A stretch of DNA of 64,000 nucleotides, taken from positions 56,623-120,622 of the forward strand of contig NZ_JAGGLN010000006.1 in NCBI RefSeq assembly GCF_017874455.1. Reading direction: 5' to 3'. Positions within the stretch are counted from its first letter, which is position 1, and every line of letters begins with the position of its first letter. A program made the translations under genes and the position numbers. This DNA comes from Methanobacterium aggregans (lineage in GTDB: Archaea > Methanobacteriota > Methanobacteria > Methanobacteriales > Methanobacteriaceae). This document shows positions 38,279 through 47,113 of the stretch, one piece after another. The notes under the pieces are model-generated. The model saw only the letters and a list, made by a program, of their open reading frames with translations. It had not been told where the DNA came from and made no database searches.

Positions 38279-39247
38279 ATGGGCTACATGATCTGTGAAG
38301 AATGCAATGTTTATTATGAAGCTGAAGACGAAAGTGAAGCCGAGGACTTCCTTTGCGAATGTGGAAATCAACTTATTTACGTTGAATCACTAGAAGATTA
38401 CTATGAGACTGATGATGATTACATTAGAGAACGAATGTCTAATGGTTTAACCCATACAGAGTATCATGCACTCAAACACCTGGCTGAAAAAAGGGAGGCA
38501 AGCAAACTATTCTTCACAGGATTATTTATCACTTCTGCAGGTTTAATTTTAGCGATATTCATCCATTTTATATTCTTAATTTTAGTACCCCTTGGCGCGG
38601 TATCTGTTTTGTATGGTGATCATAGGAAGCGAATTAAGGATGTTGAAGGTTACTCATGGATCAGGGGGTTGAAGGGTGAAAAAACAGTTTTTAAATACCT
38701 TGAAACCCTTCCAAAGGAATATTTTATCTTTAACGATGTTAAGTTGTATGAAAATAAAGGTAACATAGATCACATCGTTGTTGGTCCTAAGGGAATATTT
38801 GTTATAGAAACTAAAAATTACAGTGGAAGGTACTGTATAAAAGGAAATAAGTGGTTTTACTACAAAGATGGGGAATATAAAAAGTTGTACAGAACTCCTG
38901 CTTCACAAATTATAACCAACGCTGTTGATCTCAAAGAATTCCTTGTAATTAATGGGATTCCTGTCAGTGGATTGTGGGTAGGTGCAATTGTAGCTTTCAT
39001 AAACAATGATTTCCGCGTAATAGAAAAACCAAAATTATACAAGGTTCTTCTGCCAAAAACAGTTCCGAAGTTTATTTTAAATTCCAAAAGAAAACTAGAT
39101 AGAAAATTAATAAATAGAATTGTACTATTATTGGAACCTTACTCCACAGATATATCCGTAAGCCACAAGATAGATAAAAAATCAGAGTGTAATACTCACT
39201 TTTTTAAGAGGCTCAATTTAGGTATATTACATCGTAATCACAAGTAA
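38279..39247 (+). CDS. Zinc ribbon - membrane anchor - NERD nuclease-like protein
   Basis: 322 aa. N-terminal zinc ribbon with C6/C9 and C26/C28, nearly the same wording as the preceding protein (MICEECNVYYE against LICEQCNVYYE). Residues ~77-113 make two close hydrophobic segments, probably a membrane hairpin. Residues ~125-240 form a NERD domain: GLKGEKTV with Glu134, GNIDHIVVG with Asp164, FVIETKNYSG with Glu177-x-Lys179. All catalytic positions of this PD-(D/E)XK subgroup are present. A membrane-anchored nuclease acting on incoming DNA fits, but NERD function is poorly known. It lies 246 bases after the RQC-HRDC-HEAT gene with its own TATA-like sequence. Confidence 0.8.
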   Translation: MGYMICEECNVYYEAEDESEAEDFLCECGNQLIYVESLEDYYETDDDYIRERMSNGLTHTEYHALKHLAEKREASKLFFTGLFITSAGLILAIFIHFIFLILVPLGAVSVLYGDHRKRIKDVEGYSWIRGLKGEKTVFKYLETLPKEYFIFNDVKLYENKGNIDHIVVGPKGIFVIETKNYSGRYCIKGNKWFYYKDGEYKKLYRTPASQIITNAVDLKEFLVINGIPVSGLWVGAIVAFINNDFRVIEKPKLYKVLLPKTVPKFILNSKRKLDRKLINRIVLLLEPYSTDISVSHKIDKKSECNTHFFKRLNLGILHRNHK

Positions 39248-39328
39248 AAATCAGAGGAAACTTTTCCTTTTTCAGAAAGAAAAATCCAATGCCCTACCTA
39301 TTTTTTAAAAAAAAATCTGAACCCTTCT

Positions 39329-41898
39329 TCACCCAACCAACCTCAAAACCCCTTCCAATCTGTCAAAGGGCACTAATATTTCAGGTTCTTTGTCGTAGTG
39401 GTAGGAGTTGTACCTTGCAAGCCCAGTCTCCTCATTCTTACCGTTGTAGAAGTAACAGACATCATCCACATTTATGAAAAGGGGTAGAACTTCCAGATGA
39501 TCCTTCCTGCTGCTCGTTGCCAGGTATAGTTTGCTGTTGTCCAGTGGAGCGTTACTGTCCAGGTTCATGGGCCTGAAGGGGGATCTGGTTGTCATGTACC
39601 TCTTAACTGTGTAACTGTACTCACCATTCTCCATGGTGCCCTGAACCGGGATCACCAGGAAGATGTACCTGTAAACATCCTGGAGAATATCCCTGACCTT
39701 GAAGAGATCCTTCAGGAGAACCTTGTATCTCTTCTGGTACTCATCCTCTGAAACACGTGGACCATGACCCTCCCACACGTTACGGTGCTTTGAAACTTCC
39801 TTGAGTAACATGACTAGTTCAAAATTTGATAAACTTTCCAGAAATTCAACCTTAGGATTTCCAAAGAATTTAAGGCAATTATCACGTCTGTAACTGTTTA
39901 TGAGTTGGTTTCGAAGTATGGATGCCATGTTGTAGTAGAGGTTGTTCCAGATACCGAAGGATGGTTTTTCAAACCAGTCCTCACGGTACTCCTTCTCCTT
40001 TTCAAGGTAACTTGAAACTTCCCTTTCAAAGAATATCCTGTCCGATGCGAATCCACTGAGGATCAGGTTGAAGTTGAACTCTGAGAGGGCTTCAAAGAAG
40101 TTCAGAAGGTACTTCACCTTGTGCTCGTAGTTGAAACTGCTGACACCGGCCCAGAGTATGGAAGCCAGTGGATATGGTAGGGTTTCCATCCAGGCTTCAA
40201 GTTCGTACCCATCAAGATCCTCTTCAACCTCCTCCAGGATTTCATCTTCATCAAATTCTCCTCCAAAATCCCAGTACCTCTCATTTGCATTGAGGACTAT
40301 GAGATTTTCAAGGGTTCGTGTCATGGCTGTGTAAACAATGGAATCCAGGTTTTCATCTCCAGCCCAGTCTGTGGGCACAAGCATGATAACATTTTTAGCC
40401 TCCCAGCCCTTGAATTTGTGTATGGTACTGATCCTCAAACGTCCATTACCTGAAACAAAGGTTTTCTTGTTACGCCACTTCTTACCTCAACGAAAACATG
40501 GTCAACATCAACCCCCATTCCCCTGAAGAAATCAACGAGTTCAATACCTGTACTGTTTTTAGGGACCAGTATAACGATTTCAGAGTTATCCTTAACTCCC
40601 AGCTTCCTTATGGTGTTGTAGGCTTCCATAACATCAGAGAGCCAGTTCCCCATCTGGATGTTCCTCCACTGGAAGATTTTAGAATCCTTGAGAAGTGTGG
40701 CCTGGGAGAAATCCATATGAACCGACTGATCAAGACCGTACTCTTCACTGAACCTGTTTGAAACCTGAGCTATCTCCTTTGGAAGTCTGTAAACAGTGTT
40801 CAACTCTGGCCATTTTCCCCTGAACTTCACCTTACCCTCAAAGTCCCCCATGTTGTCGATCCAGTTCAGCTCCCTATCGTAGACATTCTGTTTCTTATCA
40901 CACACGAAGAAGAGTTCGTCACGTCCGTTCAAAAACTGTGATAGGAGATGGTACCAGTCCCATTCATAGTCCTGACCCTCATCTATGAGTATGGAATCGA
41001 ATTTGAAATTATCAATGTCACGATCCTTGATTGAATACTCCACTATGAATGGTGCATCGTTTATATCATCCATTGGAACCATCAGCTCATTTAGAATGTC
41101 ACGGCAGAACCCATGAAAGTGTCTGAAGGTTATGTTGGACCATTCAAAGTTGTAGGGTGTTTTATCCACGATACTCCTGATGTAGTACCACAAGGTTCTG
41201 TTGTAGGTGATGACCAGCACTTTATGACCCTCTGCAGCAAGTTGAGCTGCCCTGTAAGCCACAACCAGTGTTTTTCCACTACCTGCTGATCCTCTAAGCC
41301 TCTTATGTCCTGGCTGTGGTTTAGAACGTTTCTTCTGTTCGTCTGTTAGTTCAAGATCCGTACGTTTTTCCCTGTGGTAGGGTGGTTTCAGCCATGATTC
41401 AAGTTCATCTGCCCATTCACTCTCCATGAACTTGCTGGTTGGATATTCAACACCCGGCAGGATCTCACCCAGACCAACCTCATCCAAGTCATCGTAACCC
41501 CCAGCAGCAAGGTAAGGATATTCAGAGTACCTTTCACGAACCTCCTCCCCTCCAAGATCATGGACGTAAACCCCAATTTGAGTAACAACGAATATTTTGG
41601 AGTTAATATCCATCTTCTCAGCCATATCTGGTACCAGTTCCTGAATGATCTTGTTCCTGTAGTAATCAAGCTGTTTTTTATCCATTTCAGGGCTGACACT
41701 TTCTGATAAGCTCTCCATGACCCTGTAGATCATGAATCCTTTATCAGGGTTTAGGAGTATCAGATCTGGGTAGGATCCATTCAAACAGGGTTCAACAAAT
41801 ATCTTCCAGTTTTCAGGAATATTCCTGTCTAAAAAAGAAATTAAAGCTCTTTTTGCCGGGTTTAATCTATCTTCCAGCTCTTCCCATGAAGGATACAT
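39329..41898 (-). pseudogene. UvrD-like helicase with NERD-like N-terminus, split by frameshift
   Basis: The N-terminal part (40435-41898) has a NERD-like start (SYPDLILLNPDKGFMIYR, catalytic Glu/Lys absent), Walker A GSAGSGKT, LIDEGQDYEWDW and GxxxxNxVYRLP-type motifs. It drifts out of frame after HVFVE and stops at 40435. The C-terminal part (39329-40438) continues with STIHKFKGWEAK and YTAMTR, the later SF1 motifs. Adding one G to the GG at 40485-40486 would join them as VFVEGKKWRNKKTF...RLRISTIH, which reads like intact relatives. So a single-base deletion breaks the helicase between motifs IV and V. The four-base TTGA overlap could allow reinitiation, but a functional split is unlikely. 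A sequencing error is the alternative. Confidence 0.85.
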
Positions 41899-42273
41899 CC
41901 TATCTAAATCTATAAATGCCAGGCCCCCTACCTTTGTCTAATCTGAACAGTATAATTACTGGATATCACTAAACATTCTATGATTTCCAATTATATTTAT
42001 ACCTTGGTAACTAAATCCATGAAAACAAATGTTCAACCTATCCCATCTAACTGTGATTAAGAGGGACTTGAACTCCCTTAGATACCCTGCAAAACTGAGT
42101 TTTTACAGTCTTTAATTCCACATATTCACTCATTGAAAGAGTTAAAACCATAAAAACAGTTACTACCTAAAAACACTTACAACCCTAAAATAATCATACA
42201 AACGTTATTTATATAATGTAGAAATTGATACGCTTTATCACAGGAACCTATGCAATAAAATGAAGGAATCGTT
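41899..42273. other. 375-base intergenic region with promoter and T-arm-like hairpin
   Basis: Both genes flanking this region start here. tttatataat at 42208-42217 is a good TATA box for the DUF488 gene. At 42057-42081 the plus strand has a hairpin, TAAG-A-GGGA, loop cttgaac, TCCCTTA. Read on the minus strand it looks like a tRNA T arm with TTCAAGT. No full tRNA can be folded around it. It may be a leftover of tRNA DNA from an integration event or a chance hairpin. Confidence 0.4.
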
Positions 42274-42765
42274 ATGGAAGATGAGAACTACCTCTTCACA
42301 GTTGGCCACAGCAACGTGGACATGGAAAACTTCATGGAACTAATCCGATCCCATGGTATAAAGTTGATCGTTGATGTGCGCAGCTCCCCCTACAGTAAGT
42401 ACGTTCCACAGTTCAACAGGGAAAACCTGAAGGCAAAACTGGAAGATGAAGGTGTGGGCTACGAATTTTTAGGTGACAAAATAGGGGGCAAACCAAAGGA
42501 TGAGAAGTACTACGAAGATGGGAAGGTTGTTTACAGTCTGATCGAAGCTGGTCCAGCCTACAGGGAGGGAATATCCAAGCTTATGGAACTTCTAAAAACC
42601 AGGAAAACCTCTCTCATGTGCAGTGAAGAAAACCCCTTCAACTGTCACAGGCACAACCTCATAAGTCAAACCCTCCTCAGAAGGGGAGTTAAGATCCTCC
42701 ATATCCGGGGCAACGGAAAACTTGAGAAAGCCAGGATGAACGACGTCCAAACAACCCTTTTTTAA
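42274..42765 (+). CDS. DUF488 family protein
   Basis: 163 aa. The opening FTVGHSNVDMENFMELI, the DVRSSPYSKYVPQFN block, and the closing CSEENPFNCHRHNLI are the DUF488 signature. The conserved Cys-Glu and Cys-His-Arg suggest an active site of unknown reaction. Members often lie beside restriction and toxin genes. It has its own TATA box at 42208-42217. Complete in length. It is followed after ~120 bases by the toxin-antitoxin pair, without clear co-transcription. Confidence 0.85.
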   Translation: MEDENYLFTVGHSNVDMENFMELIRSHGIKLIVDVRSSPYSKYVPQFNRENLKAKLEDEGVGYEFLGDKIGGKPKDEKYYEDGKVVYSLIEAGPAYREGISKLMELLKTRKTSLMCSEENPFNCHRHNLISQTLLRRGVKILHIRGNGKLEKARMNDVQTTLF

Positions 42766-42883
42766 TGAGTGGTAACATGGAGATATACATAGGTTTACCA
42801 AAAAAGTGGCATCAAACATTCCGGATTGAGACTTTCAGCAAATATAATAAACCTTAAAAACATAATAAAAAGCGGTGAAAATA

Positions 42884-43057
42884 TTGACTGAAATAGAAAA
42901 GGAACTCAATGAAATCAGGTTCATGCTGGAGAAAATCGAGGGAATAATAGATTCCCGTCTGATTGGGGTGGAAGAACCAGAGGAAGATGAGGTAGTGGCA
43001 ATTGAGGCCTATGAAAAACTGAAAAAAGAAGGGAAACTTCAGTTAAATGAAATATAA
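42884..43057 (+). CDS. Antitoxin of RelBE-type pair
   Basis: 57-aa acidic, helical protein (IEKELNEIRFMLEKIEGII, EEPEEDEVVAIEAYEKLKKEGKL). Size, charge and overlap with a RelE-like toxin gene mark it as the antitoxin; its DNA-binding part is not obvious. I start it at TTG 42884 because GGTGA ends five bases before it; GTG 42875 lies inside that ribosome site. The stop overlaps the toxin start by 11 bases, giving coupled translation. Confidence 0.78.
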   Translation: MTEIEKELNEIRFMLEKIEGIIDSRLIGVEEPEEDEVVAIEAYEKLKKEGKLQLNEI

Positions 43058-43304
43058 AATTTTTATAGACAAGAGGGCTCAAAAACAGTTGGAATCATTA
43101 AGTTCTGATTCTAATAGTGCCATACACAAAAAGCTTCTTAAACTTAAAGAGGGGTTTCTTCCAGAACTTGATATTAAGAAGTTAAAGGGTTACAGAAATC
43201 ATTACAGATTGAGAGTGGGTGGACACAGAGTCCTTTTTGAGCTTCATGAAGGTCATGAAATAATAATTTTTGCTGTTTTACCCAGGAAGAAAGCTTATAA
43301 ATAA
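43047..43304 (+). CDS. RelE/ParE-superfamily toxin
   Basis: 85 aa with the full RelE fold pattern: YKIFIDKRAQKQLESL, IHKKLLKLKEG, IKKLKGYRNHYRLRVGGHRVLF, and IIIFAVLPRKKAY. The Arg and Lys residues in the RLRVGGHRV and LPRKKAY segments are those RelE-type mRNA interferases use. It probably cleaves ribosome-bound mRNA when the antitoxin is lost. Overlaps its antitoxin gene. Plus-strand transcription appears to end at the hairpins after 43467. Confidence 0.88.
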   Translation: MKYKIFIDKRAQKQLESLSSDSNSAIHKKLLKLKEGFLPELDIKKLKGYRNHYRLRVGGHRVLFELHEGHEIIIFAVLPRKKAYK

Positions 43305-43466
43305 CCTCTTATTTTTCGTGATTAATTCTACAAATATCAATTTAAACTCGTTTTAGTATTTAATTCCTATAAAACCATTTTACAACCAAAATAAGTTTGT
43401 AAAATCCAGAAGGTTGTACCTTCAAGTTACAATCCACACTATGTCTCAAGGATGGATCCATAACAT

Positions 43467-43526
43467 GTTTACGTACCGTAAACTTTTTGTTTACGCATCA
43501 TGAACAAATGTTTAGGAATTGTAAAC
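43467..43526 (+). terminator. Tandem hairpins with T-runs after the toxin gene
   Basis: GTTTACG (43467-43473) and CGTAAAC (43477-43483) form a perfect seven-pair stem with a three-base loop, followed at once by TTTTT. A second copy of GTTTACG at 43489 can pair through GTTTAC with GTAAAC at 43521-43526, followed soon by a T7 run. The genes on both sides converge here, so these look like plus-strand terminators. They could also be binding sites, since the half-site occurs as a direct repeat. Confidence 0.55.
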
Positions 43527-43591
43527 TTAATTTTTTTAAAAAATTTTTAATAAAATCAAAAACAACTTTTTTAAACTACAACTTTTAAAAT

Positions 43592-44788
43592 CTATTTGTA
43601 CATCTTACAAACAGCTGGAGGCTCCCTGAAGCTCAGAACCATCTTCACGATACAGAGCAGGGTTAAGATTCCCAGTATCACGTATCCCGGTAAAGTGGAG
43701 CCTAAAAATCCTGTAAGCACCACCAGAACTATTATAACGTAGTAGGGTAGTCTGAATATCTGAAGAGCCCATTCTTTGCAGGTTTCCATGCTGTAGGAGG
43801 ATATGAAGACTATGGTGAGGGAGAGGAGTGCAAGGCCCAGGGAGCAGGTTAAAAGCCATACCTCCCCTGCAGGCATGAATCCTGTTCCAAGGTATATGAT
43901 GTGTTTCATTCCAACTGCTGTTGAAACGATTCCAAGAAGCAGTGGGAAGTGTGAGTAGAGCCAGAGCTGGTACTTGGCCACCTGATGCCCTGCCTCCTGA
44001 ACATGGGCCTCAGCTCCTCCTGACTCCTCGAAGTAACCCCACCATAGGCTGAAGGCTATGAGAAGCCCCATGAAACCTGTGACTTCAGTTAAAATACTGG
44101 GCCCTGCATTTATAACGGTGAAAACAACGCTGATGATTGTTTCACCTATGAGTATAATGGTGAAGAGTCCGAAACGCTCGGGTATGTGGGTTGGATGGGG
44201 TGGAAGGGTTACCTGGAGCTTTCCAGATGTGAGGGGTGTGAGAACATCCACGAGAAGACCCAGTCCCCAGAGTGCAAAGCGCAAAGGTGGAGGTGTGAAG
44301 GCTGAAACCACCCATATCATGGCAGCAGCACCAAAACCCACGACGTAACGTTTGCTGAGGCTGTGGGCTTCAGGCACGTGCCTCCAGATGCGGAGGTACT
44401 CTGCAACCAGTATGAACCTTAAAAATGCATAGGAAAGTGCAAATCCGAATCCTGAGGCTCCAAGAGCATCCTTAACATTCACGGTCATCATGGCAACAAC
44501 CAGTATCTGAAGCATGGTCAGAAACCTGTTGAACATGTCGTCTGCACCGAAACGGCTTAGGTAAAATGTGTGACCCACCCAGCTCCACCACACTGCAAAG
44601 AACACAGGTATGTACTCCAGGAAGATGATGGGAGAGTAATCTGCAGTGAGGTTCAGTGCAAGCTGGGATATTGCAGCAACGAATATCAGATCGAAGAGGA
44701 GTTCCAGCCAGTCTGCATGCCTCTCAGATTCCTCATCGTAGGGAGCATTGAGATTGGGTTTGATTATGAGATCCTTTCTAAGCCTCAT
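43592..44788 (-). CDS. Low temperature requirement protein A (LtrA) family membrane protein
   Basis: 398-aa membrane protein with about ten hydrophobic segments. The start ERHADWLELLFDLIFVAAISQLA and the later IPERFGLFTIILIGETIISVV are diagnostic of LtrA. The conserved Glu and His residues inside membrane segments are kept. The family is of unknown transport or sensing function; the name comes from a Listeria cold-growth mutant. The codon use is more G/C-rich than that of the neighbouring genes. Single gene, convergent with the toxin-antitoxin unit. Confidence 0.87.
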   Translation of the reverse strand: MRLRKDLIIKPNLNAPYDEESERHADWLELLFDLIFVAAISQLALNLTADYSPIIFLEYIPVFFAVWWSWVGHTFYLSRFGADDMFNRFLTMLQILVVAMMTVNVKDALGASGFGFALSYAFLRFILVAEYLRIWRHVPEAHSLSKRYVVGFGAAAMIWVVSAFTPPPLRFALWGLGLLVDVLTPLTSGKLQVTLPPHPTHIPERFGLFTIILIGETIISVVFTVINAGPSILTEVTGFMGLLIAFSLWWGYFEESGGAEAHVQEAGHQVAKYQLWLYSHFPLLLGIVSTAVGMKHIIYLGTGFMPAGEVWLLTCSLGLALLSLTIVFISSYSMETCKEWALQIFRLPYYVIIVLVVLTGFLGSTLPGYVILGILTLLCIVKMVLSFREPPAVCKMYK

Positions 44789-44920
44789 GATGATTACCTT
44801 TGGGTAATAATATGAACCTCACTTTTAAAAACTGTTTCATAAAAAATGAACCCGCATGAAACATCCCATATTTTCTTCTGTAGAAAACCATTTAAAAAAT
44901 AGTGTTTTTTTAGGCATGCT

Positions 44921-44982
44921 CCCCTACCACTAGGGGGATCATGGGAATGCAAGTCCTTAAAAGGGAATGTAAATCCTTAAAA
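44921..44982. repeat. Hairpin and 20-bp tandem duplication upstream of ltrA
   Basis: CCCCTA (44921-44926) and TAGGGG (44931-44936) form a tight hairpin with a four-base loop. Next to it, two 20-base units follow each other directly at 44943-44962 and 44963-44982 (GGGAATGCAAGTCCTTAAAA and GGGAATGTAAATCCTTAAAA), with only two differences. They lie between the 62-aa membrane protein gene and ltrA, both on the minus strand, so they may be a terminator plus paired operators. Confidence 0.6.
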
Positions 44983-44992
44983 AATAGTTTAA

Positions 44993-45181
44993 TTAATGCC
45001 ATGACTTCAAAGGAAATACTATTACAGCAAACATTACTGCAGCCATTAAAATCCTTAATTCAATCCTCTGTGGGTTTATAAGGGTTACATATAAAAATAC
45101 AAGTAAAATAACTGTTTTCAGGACTAGTTTTAGGATTTTCCATGATTTATCACTTGTTTCCACCATAAACTCATCTCCCAA
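44993..45181 (-). CDS. Small membrane protein (62 aa)
   Basis: Two hydrophobic segments (LKTVILLVFLYVTLI and ILMAAVMFAVIVFPL) after a charged start. No family recognised. It overlaps the end of the 117-aa membrane protein gene by 11 bases, so the two are co-translated. It is third and last of the small membrane proteins downstream of the C39 peptidase gene. In bacteriocin loci such small membrane proteins are often immunity proteins; here this is context inference only. Confidence 0.6.
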   Translation of the reverse strand: MGDEFMVETSDKSWKILKLVLKTVILLVFLYVTLINPQRIELRILMAAVMFAVIVFPLKSWH

Positions 45182-45524
45182 GGGATCTGAACCACTCTGG
45201 AATCAATCCCAGCCATCCCAGAATCCCCAGGATTATGGTGATTAATGCAATGATAATGTAGGTCATGTTGGAGTAGTTTGTAATATCAGTCCCTTCTACT
45301 GAAGTCCAGATCAAGGTGCATGTTAAAAGGGAGATTCCCATTAAAATTGCAAGAGTATCCTCATGATGTTTGTTAAGGAGTCCTGAAACTATGAAGTAGA
45401 TTCCAAGGATGATAATGAGGATGGTTGTAAGTGTGAAAGGCCCTGGAATTAAGGCTACTGAGACCATAAATAGTCCTAATATAACTAACCATGGTGAAAC
45501 TTCTTTGTTTTTAAATTTAACCAT
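45171..45524 (-). CDS. Small four-helix membrane protein (117 aa), paralogue A
   Basis: Four hydrophobic segments: WLVILGLFMVSVALIPG, TTILIIILGIYFIVSGLL, LAILMGISLLTCTLIW and TYIIIALITIILGILGWLG. It shares layout and wording with the next protein upstream (start KNKEVSPWLVILG against ENKDFSPGIIIFG; IPGP or IPLD; ends LGLIPEWF or LGYIPEKWL), so the two are old tandem duplicates. No known family. It lies 28 bases after its paralogue in one operon. Confidence 0.68.
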   Translation of the reverse strand: MVKFKNKEVSPWLVILGLFMVSVALIPGPFTLTTILIIILGIYFIVSGLLNKHHEDTLAILMGISLLTCTLIWTSVEGTDITNYSNMTYIIIALITIILGILGWLGLIPEWFRSLGR

Positions 45525-45552
45525 TTTTAACCACTTATTAATTAAAATATCT

Positions 45553-45885
45553 TTAATTCAACCATTTTTCAGGTATGTAACCCAGATACTTCAAGATTCC
45601 ACTACCTATGAAAAGGAAGGATAGGATCAAGTAGAAAGTATCAAGGGGAGCCTTTTCAAGGGCAGATACAGCTAAAATGCATATTAAAAGCACTGTGCCC
45701 ATTGAAATTGTTAAAACATTGAAGTATCTCCTCATAATTCCAAGTAAGATGCTGTAAATTCCAAAGATAATTCCAAATATTGTGAGTGTAACTGGTTTAT
45801 CCAAGGGTATCAGGGCTATTAACAATATTAAGGCTCCAAAGATTATTATTCCTGGTGAAAAATCTTTATTTTCAATATTAAACAT
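45553..45885 (-). CDS. Small four-helix membrane protein (110 aa), paralogue B
   Basis: Four hydrophobic segments like its paralogue: GIIIFGALILLIALIP, LTIFGIIFGIYSILLG, LTISMGTVLLICILAVSA and FYLILSFLFIGSGILKYLG. First of three small membrane genes on the minus strand, ~125 bases after the C39 peptidase gene. A perfect inverted repeat, GTAAATT-TAG-AATTTAC at 45934-45950, lies in its upstream region and may be an operator. Possible immunity or export helper for the C39 gene product; not shown by sequence alone. Confidence 0.68.
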   Translation of the reverse strand: MFNIENKDFSPGIIIFGALILLIALIPLDKPVTLTIFGIIFGIYSILLGIMRRYFNVLTISMGTVLLICILAVSALEKAPLDTFYLILSFLFIGSGILKYLGYIPEKWLN

Positions 45886-45933
45886 TAAATCTCCTCTCTT
45901 TTTATTAATATTAATTCTTAGTTAGTTTTTAGA

Positions 45934-45950
45934 GTAAATTTAGAATTTAC
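45934..45950. promoter_or_regulatory. Perfect inverted repeat before the small membrane genes
   Basis: GTAAATT (45934-45940), spacer TAG, AATTTAC (45944-45950). It lies about 50 bases upstream of the ATG at 45885, near the expected transcription start, which is where archaeal repressors bind. Confidence 0.45.
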
Positions 45951-46010
45951 TTACATTTTAGTTATGTACAATTATTTAACTTAAAAAAATGAATTAAGGG
46001 TTATAAAGAA

Positions 46011-47096
46011 TTAAGTAATGCCGTATAACCACCAACCTTCATTTACATGCTTTTTTCCCACAGTATTTAGGTAAGTATATCCTAAAACAAATGCAACTCT
46101 TCCAGCGGGATGTACAACTCCTAATCCTCCAATGATTTGTGCACAATGTGCTCCATAGTAATAAATTTTCCAAAAATTGAAACTCCTATTGTACCATGCT
46201 TTTTTCTTCCATTTTTTCTTCTTTTTCATTTTCTTATTGATACGGTACTTCCAGTTCTTACCCTTTATCCCCATCATTTCATCCTGGCTCAGAGTCCTGT
46301 TCTGGGGGTTTGCAAGGGTTGAATCTGTATCGTTGCAGGTATCTTCAGGGGTTTCTGGTGCACTGTCACTTGAGGATTTTTCTGGATCATTTTCAGTGTT
46401 AACTGCAGATCTTTCCATATCACAGGTTCTGGGATCATCCACAACCAGTGCGTAGCCGTTGTACTCTTCTTCGAACTCTTCACGGGTTAGGTTAATGTTT
46501 CCAAGGCTTGGATCTGCAAGGAGGACTGTTTCATTGTTTATATCGCGTATCACACTGTAGTGGGCTCCTCCGTTCACAGTCATGTACACAATATTATTAC
46601 TTTTAAGATCATTTGATGATATTTTCATACCTGTTGCATTTAAACCTTTGGATCTTGCTGCCTGAAGCAGTCCGTACATGGTTGTTCCATTCTCATCAGT
46701 ACCCGCAAGAGCTGCAAGTTCCAGTTCTGTTGCATTGAGCCCCATGTTGTTCAGGGCGGTTGCAAGGGATGCAGGTCCGCAGGTGTAGTTGGTTGTTTGC
46801 ATAACAACGCCTGTTGTGTTACTGGGAACATCAGATAACGATTCATTGATCTGCTCTTCTGATGTGTTCATGGAGCTGTTATCCTCTTGGCCCAGGTCTA
46901 ACCTAACCTTCTCTTCACTCAGAGCTGTCAACTCTGCGGTTTCATTTTCAATGGGAATTTCAAGCTCTGAATCAGTTCCTTTACCCTTTACATTTACCAT
47001 ATTGCTGTTCTGTGAATCTGCAGAAACTGCAACTGCTATGGAGGGTGTTGTACAGAGTATCACGGTTGCAATCAGCAGGGCTGCAATTCTATTCAT
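46011..47096 (-). CDS. Secreted C39-type cysteine peptidase fused to leader-like motif and basic cargo
   Basis: 361 aa. A signal peptide covers ~1-25 (MNRIAALLIATVILC, then AVAVS). Residues ~95-205 are a C39 peptidase with the full triad: Cys106 in TTNYTCGPA, His179 in GGAHYSVI, Asp195 in LLADPSLGN. An acidic, sequon-rich linker follows. At 269-280 stands LSQDEMMGIKGK, which matches the double-glycine bacteriocin leader LSxxELxxIxGG position by position, with Lys for the last Gly. The remaining 81 residues are very basic (KKMKKKKKWKKK), then aromatic and glycine-rich with a hydrophobic stretch AQIIGGLGVVHPAG. At least ten N-x-S/T sites fit archaeal surface glycosylation. GAGGTGAT precedes the ATG. 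Self-processing with release of the tail is the attractive inference. Confidence 0.78.
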   Translation of the reverse strand: MNRIAALLIATVILCTTPSIAVAVSADSQNSNMVNVKGKGTDSELEIPIENETAELTALSEEKVRLDLGQEDNSSMNTSEEQINESLSDVPSNTTGVVMQTTNYTCGPASLATALNNMGLNATELELAALAGTDENGTTMYGLLQAARSKGLNATGMKISSNDLKSNNIVYMTVNGGAHYSVIRDINNETVLLADPSLGNINLTREEFEEEYNGYALVVDDPRTCDMERSAVNTENDPEKSSSDSAPETPEDTCNDTDSTLANPQNRTLSQDEMMGIKGKNWKYRINKKMKKKKKWKKKAWYNRSFNFWKIYYYGAHCAQIIGGLGVVHPAGRVAFVLGYTYLNTVGKKHVNEGWWLYGIT

Positions 47097-47113
47097 GTGC
47101 TTATCACCTCATT

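Noticed and set aside
40435..40438. Programmed frameshift or split helicase coupled by TTGA overlap
   Set aside because: No slippery heptamer or downstream stem is apparent. The break lies inside the helicase core, and one added G gives a conserved join, so a mutation or sequencing error fits better.
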